From Protea cynaroides (Eukaryota; Streptophyta; Magnoliopsida; Proteales; Proteaceae): a stretch of 64,000 nt of DNA. The stretch lies in the NCBI GenBank assembly GCA_028583415.1, contig CM053266.1, forward strand, positions 36,513,758 through 36,577,757. The letters are read 5' to 3'. The notes below the pieces were generated by a model. It saw only the letters and a program-made list of their open reading frames with translations. It searched no databases and had not been told where the DNA came from. Made by a program: the position numbers and the translations under genes. Below are positions 22,601 to 37,600 of this stretch, one piece after another (positions within the stretch are counted from its first letter, which is position 1; each line of letters starts with the position of its first letter).

Positions 22601-25600
22601 CATGCATGATCCCTATACACCACATGTGGAGGTAATCTATAGAATTCTACACTATCTAAAGGCTGCTCTAGGGAAAGGGATCCTACTCTCACCAAATGAT
22701 CATCTCAGAGTAGAGGCTTATACTGATGCTGACTAGGCAGGTAGTCTAGATAGGAAATCAATTTCAAGATATTGTACTTTTGTGGGTGAAAATTTGGTTA
22801 CTTGGCGTAACAAGAAGCAGAATGTGGTGGCCTGTTCCAGTGCAGAAGCAAAATTTTGAGCAATGGCTCAGGGAATATGTGAACTACTGTGGTTGAAGGG
22901 CTTACTTGGAGACTTGAAAGTCAAGTGTCCTCAATCTATGACTTTGTTTTGTGACAATAAAGAAGCCATCAACATTGATCATGATCTAGTTCAGTATGAT
23001 AGGACTAAGCATGTTGAGGTAGATCGTCACTTCATCAAAGAAAAGTTAGAAAGTGGTCAGATTCAAATTCCATTTGTCAGATTAGAGGATTAGCTGGCAG
23101 ACATTTTCACTAAAGGTTTCTGGGAAACCGTTTCACATGATATTGTCCAAGTTGGTATGCATGATATATATGCACCAATTTGAGGGGGAGTGTCAAATTA
23201 TATAAGGGCATGACATACTTGTAATTTTATATTTTATATATGTTTTATTTCCTTTCCTTAGAATCCTAGTCACTCTGAGTTGGGACTCCTAGTCACTTTA
23301 GAGTTCCTGCTAGTTTGTAATCGTATTCATTATAAATAAGAAGGCTCTGTGGAGAAGGTAAACATCTTCTCCCATTAAGGGATTTGTTGCCTAAGGAGAA
23401 GGTAAACATCTTCTCATAGAGGGCACAAATCCTGAAAATATTCTTTTCTTGGGCATAGTTGGCATGTAAGTGATGCAGAACATGTGGGGGCTACTTCTGT
23501 CAATTCTGTTTGAGAAGGTTTTTTTTTTAATTGTTGCTTTATTTTGTAACATCATTTCCCCCCTCCTTTACATCTTCTTTTTCTTCTTTGTGTAGTTAAG
23601 GCAGTTAAACTACCTTTTCAGTTTCTACACCTTGCTGTTAATTTTTCTGATTTTCTTTAGTTAGAGACAAGGTTTAAAGTATCGTATCAGTATGCCCCGT
23701 ATCGTATGATATGTATCGGTATCGACACTAGTCAATACAATACTACTGGATTCAGATCTGATTTTTTAAAACTAAAAGTGCATCAAAGTGTATTGAGCGT
23801 ATCGAAGCGTATAGTTCGATACTCCTCAATACATGGATACGTATCGATACAGGGGTTTGGTTCATTTTAAAAATAAAAATAAAAAACATAAAACCAACCT
23901 GTATCGACCAGTATCAACCAATATCGATTCGATACTAGTCGATACAGGGGTATATAAGTCGATACCCCTCGAAACAGTATCGATACACTTCGATACGCTG
24001 TTTCTTCTTCTTCATTTCTGCAAACCGAGAGCACCCTTCCACCAAGATTTTGTTCTATCTCATCAATTACCTCTAATCTTTCCAAAATAGCTTAGGGGTT
24101 TGATTTTAAACCTAAAAACGATACTATAGCAAGAATCAAGCAGTGAATCACTCCTTGAAGCTCCAAGTGTGAAAAAACATAGGTATGACCTGCAAATTGT
24201 CTTTTTTACATCCTAAATTTGATTTTTTATGTTGTTTCTTCACATGAATGAGTGCATATAAGTCTAATATGATGAATGCATGCAACAAAAACTAGTTTAA
24301 ACATGGATTTGAGGATGGATTTGTGAAATTTTTGAAGAACACTAAAAATTTTGAATTTTTTTTCCAAAAATGAATCTTACCTGTTTGTATCTTTTATATG
24401 ATGTTTGTAGTCTATTGATCTACCAAGTTTGAACATCCTCTTTAATTTTTTTTTTATTTTCTGAAAAAAATAAGAAATATAATCGATAAATTAATTTTTT
24501 TTTTTTCATGTAAATGTGTTCCAAAATGTCTGTTAATTTTGATTTCCAATCAAGTATGCAACTAAGTGTGATGCATACTTGAAACTATGATTTTAATTTT
24601 ATGTTTTTTTTTTTTTTTTTACAGTTGTAAGAAAAATCCGAAAAAATTTGTTATTTTACAGTTTTTATTTCTTACAGTTTATTTTTCTGTTTTTGATTAT
24701 TAACTAAATCAGTTGGTCTAGTTGGCTTTGGTCAGGCTGATCTTAGGGGTCTACTTATTTGGTCCAAGAGCTAGACTGGTTAAATCAATATGAATCAGTT
24801 ATGAAGCCTAGGCCTAACCTTGGTTTTCAGTCCAATAAGGGTAGTCAAGGTATTAAAAAAAAATAGGCAAAAGTTTTTTCTGGCCTGCCGACCAGCTTAT
24901 AGGCTCCATGATCTAGAGTTATCCACCCTCAAAAGCGTACAAATCCCCAATCCCCCTGAATAAGAATTCCTGTAATTGCAGCCCCCTTCCCATCCCTGCG
25001 TCCTATGATTTCTCTGGTCTGTGGGCCAAAGAACCTTTACCCAAAAATTTACATATGTAAAGCCCTCCCATCAATTGAGTAGAGTTGATTGAATAATGAA
25101 TAGAATGAACGAATTTGTCTGAGTTACATATGCAGCTAAGTGTCTCTGCCTTGGCGGTCAATAGCTTCTCTCTCCTCTCTCTTTCATTCTCCCACCTTGA
25201 TTCAGTTCTGAATCCCTTCAGCTTTATTCTCTCCTACTTCCTCCTTTTTTTCAGTACCTATTCCTTCTTCCTGTCCTTATAGGATTCTCCTTTCATTCTT
25301 TTTTCAAGTTATATGCTGCTATTTCCTGTACTGGCGTTAGTGTTGGTCTAAGAAAAAATTGCTGGAACTTCTTCAAATCAATTCATCATCTCAAAATTTG
25401 GCAAAAAATTTCTCTCCTATGCCACTTTGACTCGCAAAGTTGAGGCTGAAATGAGTTAATGTTTGGGAGATATGAACTCAACTTCTAAAGCTGGTACTGT
25501 ATATTCCACCCTGCTCATCCGATAAGTTTATCCGTTTTGGTTTTATTGGTATCTTATCGGGATCGGTTTATCTGGCCATTCTGCCCTGCCTAGCCTTATT

Positions 25601-28600
25601 TATAAGCATCACATTCTCTATTCCTTCTCATGAGTTTCCAATGTGGAAATAAAAGAAAATAACTGTTTGCTCCAAAGGAGAAAGGATTATGAGAATGCCC
25701 TCATTTTTAGTTCCAGATTGGAAATTTAAGAACAGGAGAAGGGAGGGAGAGTCCATAATGAGAGGAAAGATGGTAAAGAGTTTCAAAGTTGGATATTATT
25801 ACGCTAACAGATTGGTCCTATTAAATCATAATAGATCAATTTCAGTTAAGCTTATCGGTCTAATTGGCCAGCCCAAGACCGAACCAAAACCAGACCAATA
25901 AACCAAATGGTCAGTTGGTTTTGGGTTAAAATGAGCAATTACGCTTTTGGCCATCAGTTACGCCCAATTTTGAGACCCATTATTGAACTGATATGGTCGA
26001 TACATAGGGGGACTATAAACCTTGCTCAACCACTGAAATCATACCTAATCTTGCTGAGCACCAGGCACTCCCACAAATTTGTAGTATTCTTCATTAAATC
26101 CACCTCCTAATTTTGTAGGCAACAACTTCTTGGCCATAGAAACTTCTTGACCTCAATAACCCATTCTAGTCAACTAATATCTCAATTGTTTTCCCATCTT
26201 TATCACTGTTTTCTTCAATACCAACTTAGATCATAAAATTCCTAAACCAATTTCAACACTGTCAGAACAACTTCAAACCCCCTTCTTTTTTTTAACCAAG
26301 AACCTAATCCCTTCAGGTTTTAAACAATAAGAAAGTGCATCCCAAAGACAGATTGATCTTGAAGATACTGCAAATTAAGCATGCTGACAAATTCAGTGAT
26401 ATTTGCAATCAGAAACGATTACTTACTTCCTGAGCCTGGGCAGGGGTTGCGACCTTTCCAGTTCCAATGGCCCAGACAGGCTCATATGCAAGAACAACAT
26501 TAGTCCAATTTGAAACTTGATCTGCAAGAGAGAGAATTTACAGGTTTAAAAAATGAAATAAAGCTAATTTAAATATATTGAAAACTCATAAATATTGATG
26601 AAAACATGACTCAACTTTGCATAGGTAATTCTCATGGCCCCAAAACAAGCCAAAGGAATGGCCAAGCACCTATATGCTCGCCTAAGCAGTGGCATATTGA
26701 ACAAGGCAGTGGAAAGATTCAGAACAGAAGAAAACTCAAAGATTCATTTAAAGATGTGTATGCCATGATAATTCAATCATCTGAAGAAGGAAATCAGTAT
26801 AAAGCATCATTAAAACAGGATCTCACAAACACTGATCAAAACCCAACCAATCAAATGGGAACGATCAGCAATCTCACAATAAGGTTCACTAGGTTCAAGG
26901 AAGCTAGAAAGGACAGAAAATTCAAATTCTATACACAAATCAAAGGACTGATTCACATAGAACTGTATCTGGATAAAAAAAATCAAAAAAATAGAATGAC
27001 TTGCAGGCTTTAAGTAACCTATCAATCCAGTAAATTGAGTCAATATTTATAAGTATAACTAATCAACATTTTATGACACAACAACAACAAGGGTACCCCA
27101 ACAACAATAACAACAACAACAAAGCATTATCCCAACTAAATCGGGTCAGTTACATAGATTCTTGTCTTCCAATCAGCTTTATTCGATGTCATACTTGAAA
27201 CAAGGCCTAAGCTATGCATTGTCTTTCTTCACCACTTACCCTATAGTCATCTTAGGTCTGCCCCTAACTCTTTAGATCCTTCAATCTAAATCAAATCATT
27301 CCTCAAACGACTTTCTCGTTGTTTATCATGTATCGCCTTTACTCCCAAATCAGCTCTAATACGATCATTCCTTACCTTATCCTTCCTATTTTTACCTAGT
27401 TTTACCACACATCCATCTCAACATCCTCATCTCAACTACATTAAATTTATCTATATGATACTTTTTAACTGCCCAACATCCCACTCCATACATCATAGCC
27501 GGCCGAATAACTATCCTATAAAATTTTCCTTTAAGTTGTAAAAGAACAAGCCGATCACATAGCACTCCAGACACACCCCTCCACTTCATCCATCCTATTT
27601 TAATCCTCTGTGAAAAATCATCCTCTATATCTCCTCTTTATCTATTATTGAACCTAGATACCTAAAATGATCACTTTGTTGTATCTCCCTCTCAAGAATT
27701 TTCACCACCTCATTATCCGTCCTTGTGTGACTGAAGTTACACACCATATACTCCGTCTTCGTTCTACTTCTCTTAAAACCCTTTGATTCCAATGCTGATC
27801 TCCATAGCTCCAACTTAGCATTAATCCCTGTTTTTGTCTCATCCACCAAAACAATATCATCGGCAAAAAGCATGAAGGAACTTCATCTTGAATGTCTCTG
27901 GTTAAATCATCTATAATGAGGGCAAACAGATAAGGGCTCAAAGCTGATCCTTGATGAAACCCCATTGTCATTGGGAATTCACTACCTTGACCCCCCATAG
28001 TTTTCACACATTATAATACATATCCTTAACTACATCTTTCCACGAGTTTCCTAAGCAAGTATATAGCTTTTGTCATGGACATACCTGGCATAAAACTAAA
28101 CTAGTTCTCCGTAATAATAGTTTCTTTTCTCATGCGAGTTTCAACAACTCTCTCCCATAATTTCATAGTATGACACATTAGTTTTATGCTTCTATAGTTA
28201 TTGCAGCTCTGAATATCACCTTTGTTTTTTTAAATTGGAACCATAAGGCTTCACCACCGTTCATCTGGCATTTTCTTTGAGCTCATAATTTTATTGAACT
28301 TAGTTAGCCAAGATACTCCATACGTTCTTAGGCTCTTACAACTTTTATTAGGACTTCATCTTAGCCTGGTGCTTTGCTTACATTCATCCTCTTTAAAGCT
28401 TATTTCACTTCTGCCATGGTGGGTAATGTAGCAATCTGTGACACTATTACTTGAAGTGTCTCAATTTAATAGGCTATAAAAGTAATCGTTCCATCTCTCT
28501 TTAATGTCTTCATCCCTTGCTAGAACTCTACCATCTGCACTTTTAATACATCTAACATGGTTTAAATCTCTACTCTTCTTTTCTCTCAGCTTAGCTATTT

Positions 28601-31600
28601 TATAGATAGTTTTTTTCCCTTCTTTTGTGCTAATATTATTATAAAGATCTTCATATTTTTCACCCTTACTTTTCCCACATTCTTTTTCGCTTCATTTCTG
28701 ACAAATCTATACCTTTTTAGATCCTCTATATCCTTAGTCTTTTGTCAAGTTTTAAAAGCACCTTTCTTAGCTTTAGTGGCTGCTTGAACCTCATCATCCC
28801 ACCACCAAGACATCTTTAGCAATTTTCTTGATACAAGTAGTCATCTTGTTCCACATTGTATTAATGTCTCCCTCAAAGTCCCACATTCCTTGTTTGACCA
28901 CATTATCAGTAAAATCTTTCAAGGTAATTCCTTTTAAGCTCCACCACCTTATCCTAGGGCAAAAAACATGACCTTTCTTACGATAATTAAGAAAGACGAA
29001 ACCTATTTTCACACTTCAAGAACAAATCTGATATCATGCTCTGTTTTTACCATATTTGAACAATGAACTGAGCAAGCAAGGCTTCCTTAACCAGGCACAT
29101 CATCTTCTCCCTAATGCCGAAAGTGAGAAAAGGTCCATGACGTGGTGCCGGGTTGCAAAACCCTGTTTTGGGATCACTATGGGCCCACCTCAAGTGATTA
29201 AAGCTCAAATAATAAGGGTAATGGAAATTTCGTAAATAGTCTTAAGTTAGGGACCCTTGAAAGGAGGAAATCAGTAGCTAGGATGTAAAGGTAAGTAAAT
29301 ATACAGAAAAAAGGCCTACTTGAAATACAGTTAAGGATGGGGATCGAATAGAATTTAACTTTGAGGAGTGGCTGCTACATAAATATTAATAAATCAGACT
29401 TCTTCCTCACAAGAGATAGCAACCAGCGGTAGAAGTTGGAACCAGAATTAGAGTGAGAAATCTCACTCATTGAGAGTCCTTTCAACCTGAAAATTTAGGA
29501 TAGTGTTGCTATTCCACTGCCTCTGAAATCCACACAGGAATCCCTTCAGTACTTGGAAAATTAATAGTAAAAAAAAATGTTGAAACTAACCCAGCCGGTA
29601 CCTACAGTTTCAGAATAAGTCTCACCAGAATATCTCACAACAGGGATGGTATTAGGGGATCAAGGTTCTAGGGTTTTGGTCACGTATACCAAGGTAATCC
29701 CACCCCAAACTTCACGAAGAAAAGGATGAGATGAGAGAGATCAATCAATCTGATATAGGCGATGCAAGCCTGCAACTAATGCCTAGAGCAGGGTATCAAC
29801 AGCAGCAGCCAAAAACAGAAGAAAAGAAAAGGGATGGGAATAAAAGAGGGCAGGGAGAACAAGACAAGGAAAGAAACCCACTTGAAAGAAAGGGAGTTCT
29901 GGCTCGCTGGGAAGAAGAAAGAGAGAAAGAGAGAGAGACAACAGCCAACAGGCTGCCCAGCCACGCAAGCATCAATCAAACACGAACAAAAATTTCCTTT
30001 CAATATTAATCTCCCATCGTTGAGTACATGTGGATATGTACAAAGAAATTAAAGCCAGATAGAATCCTAATCGAACACTCAACTGAAAATAAAATCCAAA
30101 TTAACAACTTGCTAACAACTGATAAATATGAACAAAAAACTCCTATGTATCTAACTACTACCTCCTATAAATTAAAATTTGATTACAAGAATAACCCAAA
30201 TAAAGTAAATTACTATATGTCCCTATACATATCTTTCTCTTATTGCAGGGGTTGGAATGTATCAGTAAGCCTTCTTCGTTCCCTGCTCTTTTAATTGATT
30301 ATTTCATTCCTAATTTTTTCATCTCCTACTTCTTCCAACTCCACCCCCCTCCTCTTTTTTCTCTGGGTCTTTTTCTTCTTCTTCTTCTGTCTATTTTTTT
30401 TTTTTTTTTTTTTGGCTTCTTTGCCCTGTGTCTGGTATTGGAGCCTTGGCCCTTACAGTGACCAATCACTTACCTCTTACATTTTTTTTGACAAGGAGAG
30501 TAAATATAGTCATATATAAAAAAATAAAAAAAAGTGTTCAAGGCTTATATTTAGTATATTATATAATTTTTTATGTTTTATATAATAAATATAGTATAAG
30601 CATCTGAAGTTCAGGTTTTCAGTTTCAATACTTATCAGCCGTCATGATTTGAGACGTATAGTATTCTAGACTGTGGAAACGGTACAGATATGGAACGCTT
30701 AAGTATTTTGAAATGGGTTATGTATTGGATTGTATTGACTCGTTTAAATTGGTGCAACCCAAAACAGGTCAACACAGCTCCATCATTACCATTGAGACAG
30801 CCAAAAAATGAAGAATAAAAACAGGACATTAATGAAACGAAACCAAAACCGACTATGGGAGGTAGCTCCTCTCCTTAAGGCCATCCATATCTTATTTTGA
30901 GGTTGAAATGATTAATTCTGTTGGGAGTTCTAAGCTTGAGTTCATGACCTGGTCTCACCAATTCTGCAAGGTGGGTTGTCTTGGGAGTTTGTCAGAAGAA
31001 TTTGAGCAGGCTTCGGGCTGAGGTACTGTTTACAAAATTTCAGTTCAGTCAGTGCTGGTTTGGGAAGTTTCTTTTAACTGTTGTGAAGCTCTGGTTAGTG
31101 TTCAGACTTCAGAGGTTGAAAACAAAATTCCAAAATTTCACATAAAATTAGCGTTCTTTTTTATTTGTTTAAAACCCCAGGCCCATCTACTCAAGTTTCT
31201 TAATGAATCTCCCCTAGACTGAAGTTTGACTTAAGAAAGGTCTCTTCCAGAATATTTAATCTTCCTAGATTCTGGGACCCTTTAACTAAGTCCAGAACTT
31301 CAACATAATTACAAAATTGCCATTGTCTTGCAATCTTTGTTGGATAAATTTTATTTAACCTCTGATTGGAATATCCACTATGCATGTGGGCCTAAGCAAC
31401 TGAATTAAGGTTTTCAAACCCTAGGTTGCATCAGAAAAATTTATTGAATTTTTTTTTATACTCTTTCAGATACAGGAAATAAAGAATAATGAGGTTTTTT
31501 TTTGGTAGTTTTTTTTTCAACTGAACTATAATTTTTTAGTAAACATGCCAATAGATAGATTTTTATGATCTTGAATGATTCATTGATTTGTGAATGTTTA

Positions 31601-34600
31601 ATGGTCCCCTATTGAATTTGGATATATTGTTGGGAAATTTTAAAAAATGAATTATCTCCAAATGATTTGAAATTGGGGAAAATTTGACATCATTAGGTAG
31701 CATGGGATCATCTTGAATGATTTGTGTGATGGTTATTCAATAATGTAAAATTATATATGTTCCTAAGAACTAATTGATAATAGTTACATATCATTTAGAG
31801 TTTGTTTAATACGTTACTGTTTTATGTGTAGTATGCTATAGTTATATAGCTCTCTTCAGCTGCTTGTTTAGTTTGTGTCTAGTCACAAGTTCAGTATGCT
31901 TAAGTGTTTAAGGATAGCTTGGATTTTTATCGCAGGTTTTAATCTCATGTTCAAATTATCCAAGTGCTAAGTAAACTGGCGATGCTATTATGAAAGAGGA
32001 TTTAAAAACCTCTCAACTCATACAACATGCCTCAGTGATTAGATATCATTATTTATTGCTTATTTATGGTGTACTATTATACTTAAAAACATTAGTTGCA
32101 CGTATCCATGTGTATTTTAAACGTAATTGTCTCTTGGTGACTCTTGATACATCTCCAAGACGTCTCCTAAAAACACCATTTCAAGATGCTGCACAATACC
32201 AATAGTTTAAACCTTGTCTACAGTTCAAGATTTCTTGACAATCCAACTATCTGGATCACCAGTTAAACCATCCAGAACAAAAGGTTAAGTCAATGGTTGG
32301 AACTACAAATGGGCTCATAGCTGATCCACACACTATGAGGACCAGTAAGAGAGGTCAACTAGTTCGACCACTGGGTGAGTCCAGATCTTGGAATATGGGT
32401 AATTGTGATAGGTTTTTAGATAATATTTGTTACAACTTACACCCATTGTTGTCAAGGCGTTGCCTAGGCGTCCGGACGTTTTTTTAGAGGCTTAGGCGCC
32501 AGGTTGCCTTATGATCATAAGAAAGGCGGTCACCCAGGTACCCTAGGCGTCGCCTAGGAGACTAGGGCATCTTGGACCCCCAGAATGTCTGGGCGGCCAC
32601 CTTGTTATAATGTGCATTTAGGTGACTAGGGAGCTTTGGACGCCCAGAATGTCTAGGCGGCTGCCTTGTTATAATGTGCATTTATTAATTGTATTTTTAT
32701 TAGATTCTAATACTAATATTTCTATTGGTTTTGTATACAATAATGTATTGTACAAAATACATGGAATCATAATTTTATAAGGCAAGTTAAGGAGGCAAAT
32801 TGCATTCATTTAAAAAAAATAAAAAATGAGAGAGGCTGAGCGGCAGAGATCAAAGAGCGTTGCGACTTCCGATTAGGGTTTCAAGCATCTCTTCCTCTGT
32901 TCCAGCGGTGAGCGGAGAGCGATGAGCGGTCAGCATCCCCTTCAGCTTCAAGTATGTTAATTCATATTCATTTTTTGTAAGTTCTTCTTCCTTCTCTCTG
33001 CGTCTACGACTCTATGGTTAAGTCTGATTTTTTTTTTTTTTGGTAGACTCTTGGCGCTGCAATTTTTTTTTGTTCTGCTACAGTATTTTTTTTTTGTTCT
33101 TCTCCTTCATCTTCTTCTTCCTCTTTTTCTTCTGCAACGGCGCTGCAATTTTTTTTGTTCTGCTATGGTTTTTTTGTTTTTTTTTGTTTTGGTTCTTCTC
33201 CTTCTTCTTCTTCTTCTTCTTCTTCTGACTGCACATTTTTTTTCTTCTTCTGCAGTTCTGCTACGGTGTTGCGATTTTTTTTTGTTCTTCTTCTCTTTCA
33301 TCATCATCATCTTCTTCAGCAACGGTGAGTAACTAACTGCAATTTTTTTTCTTCTGCAGCTCTGCTACGGTATCTGCATTTTTGTTTCTTTTTTTTGTTC
33401 TTCTTCTCACCCATCTTCTTCTTCTTCCTCCTACTCCTTCCCCTTCTCTGCTACATTTTACCCCAATTGTTTTTTCCCCTCCTCTGCTAATGCAAGTCTG
33501 CAACTCCAAATATTTTCTTCTCTTTTTCTATTTCTCTGTTTTAGTGTTTTCTAATTTTTTTTTTTCTTTCTAAACTCTCAAGTTTAGTTTTTTTATTCTT
33601 CATTTGTTTGCCTTTTATGTAGATACCACTCGACACTAGTATCATCTAGTTTCATACTTTCAGTTTCATTGACCGAGTGCAGATAGTTCATTTGTTTGCC
33701 TTTTCTTCAGATACCACTCGACACTGGTATCATCTAGTTTCATATTTTCAGTTTCATTGACCCAGTGCTCAGATACCACTGGTAACATAATGGAGTTTAA
33801 TATATGAGTTTAATTTCTGACTCTGCAAATCATTTGAATTCTTACTGTGCAAATCTGAGTTTAATTTCTGGACCTTGTGTTGCATACTTGGATTGAATAC
33901 CTATAAATCTGGTTTGCTTATAATAGAATCCGGAAATCTGAAGTTGTTAGCATGCTCGTGTCCCTTAAATGTTGATTTTTTATGTAGCATATTGCATATA
34001 TATAAACATTAGTATAGCATTGATATATTAGAAATAAAAAAATACACAAAAATACACTAGGAAGACCCTAGCTGCCTAGGATGGCCTCGAACGCCTTGAG
34101 TCGCCTTGACAACTATGCTTACAACAAATAGTGGGCACAAATATCGTATGGCTTACCATGCTGGGGAGTTGCGTAAGAAACTAGTCAAACGAAACTACTC
34201 TATCTCTCTCTAGCAACTAGAACACTGATCAATTGGCAAGGCTCCAAGACCCTTCAAGACCCACTTAAACCACTCTGACATAGTGTGTGACCAATGAAAT
34301 CAGGCCTTCCAGCATAACTAAAATAACAGATTATAATAAACAATAACTCAATAAGAGAGAGAGAGAGAGGGGGGGAGGGGGGGGAGGGGGTTGGTTACTC
34401 TTTCTGTCACAAAGATTTGTGACATACCACCTCACATAACAAGACCACATTTACCCATACCATTGACATTGTCGAAGATTGAACAAAGGGTAATATACAA
34501 AAGTTCCATATTAACTCCAAAGGCCCCAAAATTTTTAACTTCCCCAATTTTTCTCCCTGAAGTCAGGGTGTACAGTACTTTAACACCAAGAAAAGGGTAA

Positions 34601-37600
34601 GTTGAACCCGTTGGTCATCTCAGGCCCATTCTAACAATATCCCCACTCTGGCACTATGTTGATGTTCTAATAGCAACCACTCCACCAAAATCTTCACTAC
34701 TTTCTCATCTTCATGTGAAATCTAAGGCCAATAAATACTATCCCAATCCTATAAATTCCACTCTCTATCTTAAACCTGTCTTATGTGATGATCAAGGTTT
34801 GAAATCTTGGGTATCAACCCCATCTCGACTAGGTCGAGATCTGAGATCTCGGCTGTTGATGCAGAAACTGAACGCTGTGATCTGGCCGCCACGTCAACAG
34901 GGTCGTCTACGACTTATGGAAATTGAACAGCACGAACAGAGTGGCTCACAGTCTCAAACAAGTTATACGATGTGATGAATGACTTTTAGAAGGGTGCCTG
35001 AAAACAACGAAAACAGAACACAGGGGTGGATTGGGTAGTCTGGTGGCCACTCCGATGCTTAAGTCAGTTTTCAGATCAAACATAATGGAATGTCCATCCT
35101 TTGGACATTCCTTAGAGAATTGGGTAAGTTTTGAGTATACTAAAAGGATGGTTACCCAAAGGACTGGCTTACCTTGCTTGATCTCCTCTGGTGCTCTTAT
35201 AGACCTTTGAACCTCTTATCGGAGTGGTTAAAAGTCGTGCGATAATGCGAATAGTTGCACAAATGCGAATAGTAAGCTGAAATGTGATGGTGGCCATTGT
35301 GGTCAGTTGCACAATATCATCAAAGGTAGTGCCCATTGAATTAGGACTGTTCCATCGCACGCATGGAACTGCTCCTTGCACATATAGAACTGCTCAAGGC
35401 AGGTAATTATAACACGTGGTACATACGTGTCAGTTAGTGAGACAATCTCCTCGACCTTTCGTGTTGTAATTAGGTCGAACCAAATGTCATGCTTCGCGTT
35501 GAACCACGAGTCTCAATGTCATTGGTAGGCGTAATATAGTATCAACATCGGCAAGACACTGTATTTTTTTCTAGGAGTTTCAGTGGGGTGCCACGGGAGT
35601 CAAATAACCATTTCAAGACCTGACACTCTAGGGAAACCCTATTTTACCCTACATAAACATATGTAAACCATGAAATAGCAAAAATAATCACATATAGTGG
35701 GATTTGGCTAAGGGTGTCAACAGGCCGGTCCAAGTTGAACCGGTGTCGGGCTTTATAAGTGCAGCCCAAAACATGTCTATTAAGAGTTCGAGTTAGGGTC
35801 GGATGCGCCGGACACAATAACTAATAGGCTGGTCCGGTGTCAGTTTGTTATCAGGCTAGGCTTATCGATGTGATTTGGGTCTGGCTCAGTCCAAACCGGG
35901 CTCATCGGGCCCATTTTATATGTAAGCTATAACCTCTTTTATTATTTATATCCATAAAATTAACATCATTCTTTCCATATGTAAGTAATTCAGTAAACTG
36001 TAACAATTAACATAATCATTCAACTATAGATTCACATAATTTTTCGGATCAAGAAGTGAACTGTAACAGTGTAACACAATCCATTAAAATTTAAGAAACT
36101 TAAATCCATTAAAATTATAACTAGAAATGAACCCATGCAGAAAAGAAAAATTATTCAAAACAGAGATGATACACAGAAACACAAGTACTGCATACGTTTT
36201 CTTTGGCAAAAACACTAAGAGTCTAGAGATGTGAGTTCTTGTAGTGAAATCAGCGTACAACCATTCAAGTCTATGAGTTCTTGTAGTGCTAAGAAATCTG
36301 TCATACTACAATTCCCTCGGCCTATGGTTCAAAACACATGAAAAATTACATAAATACATAAGCATCCAGTTAACTGTTAGCAGCGCTCCCAACTCTTGGT
36401 CTCTGTATCAACCTTGAAAGTTACAAACCTCACCTGAACTGTAGTAAACAGCATACAATATAGTAATGTCATCAATATAGTAAATCACAAAGAGTCAATC
36501 ATTTGTAATTTATAAGTACTCTAAAAAGATAATGGAATATTTATAAATGAAGAACTATTGAGACAAAAACTCTTCCCATCATACTCAATTTCACATTTAT
36601 TAGAGTTCATGCATCCAAGGAATGTACTATTTACAGCCCCAACTACAGCACATAATAATGTACTAAAAGTGGTCATATTAAATTGCCATAGTGGAATATA
36701 AAGATAGGACCATAAAATATCACAAGCAGTAAGAGCCTACACAATTGAGCTAAATAGTTAATATAGACATTAAAGGAGCCTAATCTATTAAAAAAATATA
36801 ATTGACTCCATAAGGTTTCCAAATAGAGATCTGATGAAATTTAGGAGTAAACCATCATGTTCAAGCAGAAATACATTGCAGATGCATCCAGGATCAGCTT
36901 AAACCAATATGACCTTACCAATTAGGTATTAAAGAAATATCCAAACGAATAAAATTCTAATGAAAATACTTTGACCACTACTTAATTTGTTATTTATTAT
37001 TCTTAAGCAACGTTTTACATTTTAAAACCATATCTATCTCCCTAACCAACATAATACACGAGCATAAGAAAATTGATGGTTTTACATTTTGGTCCTCAAT
37101 TTTTGTATTCCCAGATCCCAAATGATATTCCATCTAGCTTTTGTTTGTAATAAAAACTTTCATCATTCAATATTTCTATCAAAAGATTGAACTTATCTAG
37201 ACACTTGAGAAATTGAGAACCATGGTACCTTGGGTGGATGTGGATCTATTTCACTCTTTAGGCATTCATTGTGCAATCGTGCTGTAAACAGAATTAGATG
37301 AATGTCAAACATTTCGTATTGAAAGAAAGAACTTCATAAAATTATTTTTCTTTAATGGTTTTTTCTTGGAGCTTACCTCGAAGAAGCAACTATTGAAGCC
37401 ACATCATTCCTTGTCTCATTGGTTGACAACACATTTCCTTAGCCATGGCCACGTCAACGGCATCATCAACAAACTCAGCTGTAGATATAATATAAATAAA
37501 AGCCAGTCAGTAACTAGCATATAAAGTATAACTTGTAATAAAGTTCGGATTGAAAAATTACCTCTAAAATCTATATCAAACATCCAATCTCGAAGACAAA

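Larger units (their letters stand above)
20534..23385 (+). mobile_element. Internally deleted Copia retrotransposon
   Basis: The 5' LTR begins TGTCAAATTATA at 20534 and ends CAACA at 20859, followed directly by the primer site TGGTATCAGAGCCACC at 20860-20875. The polypurine tract TTTGAGGGGGAG at 23179-23190 precedes the 3' LTR at 23191, which matches the 5' LTR up to about 23377 and then diverges. Without the nested MITE the 5' LTR would be about 193 bp, the same as the 3' copy. Gag, protease and the integrase core are missing; the interior starts in the post-integrase region. No clean target duplication was found because the right end is disturbed. Confidence 0.88.
32444..34117. mobile_element. 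1.7-kb non-autonomous hAT-like element of the same family as the MITE
   Basis: It starts CATTGTTGTCAAGGCG and ends CGCCTTGACAACTATG, matching the termini of the 125-bp MITE at 20617-20741. The subterminal CGCCTAGGCG-type motifs are also shared. It is flanked by CTTACACC (32436-32443) and CTTACAAC (34118-34125), a 7-of-8 target duplication. The interior has no transposase. It holds a tandem pair near 32560-32690, a TTC-rich region at 33010-33560 and a second tandem pair at 33607-33790. Confidence 0.82.

Noticed and set aside
29731..30052. Charged frames near 29800-30000
   Set aside because: Purine-rich low-complexity sequence with no domain on either strand.
33040..33573. Phenylalanine-rich and arginine/lysine-rich open frames on both strands
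   Set aside because: They are translations of TTC and T-run low-complexity DNA inside the 1.7-kb hAT-like element.
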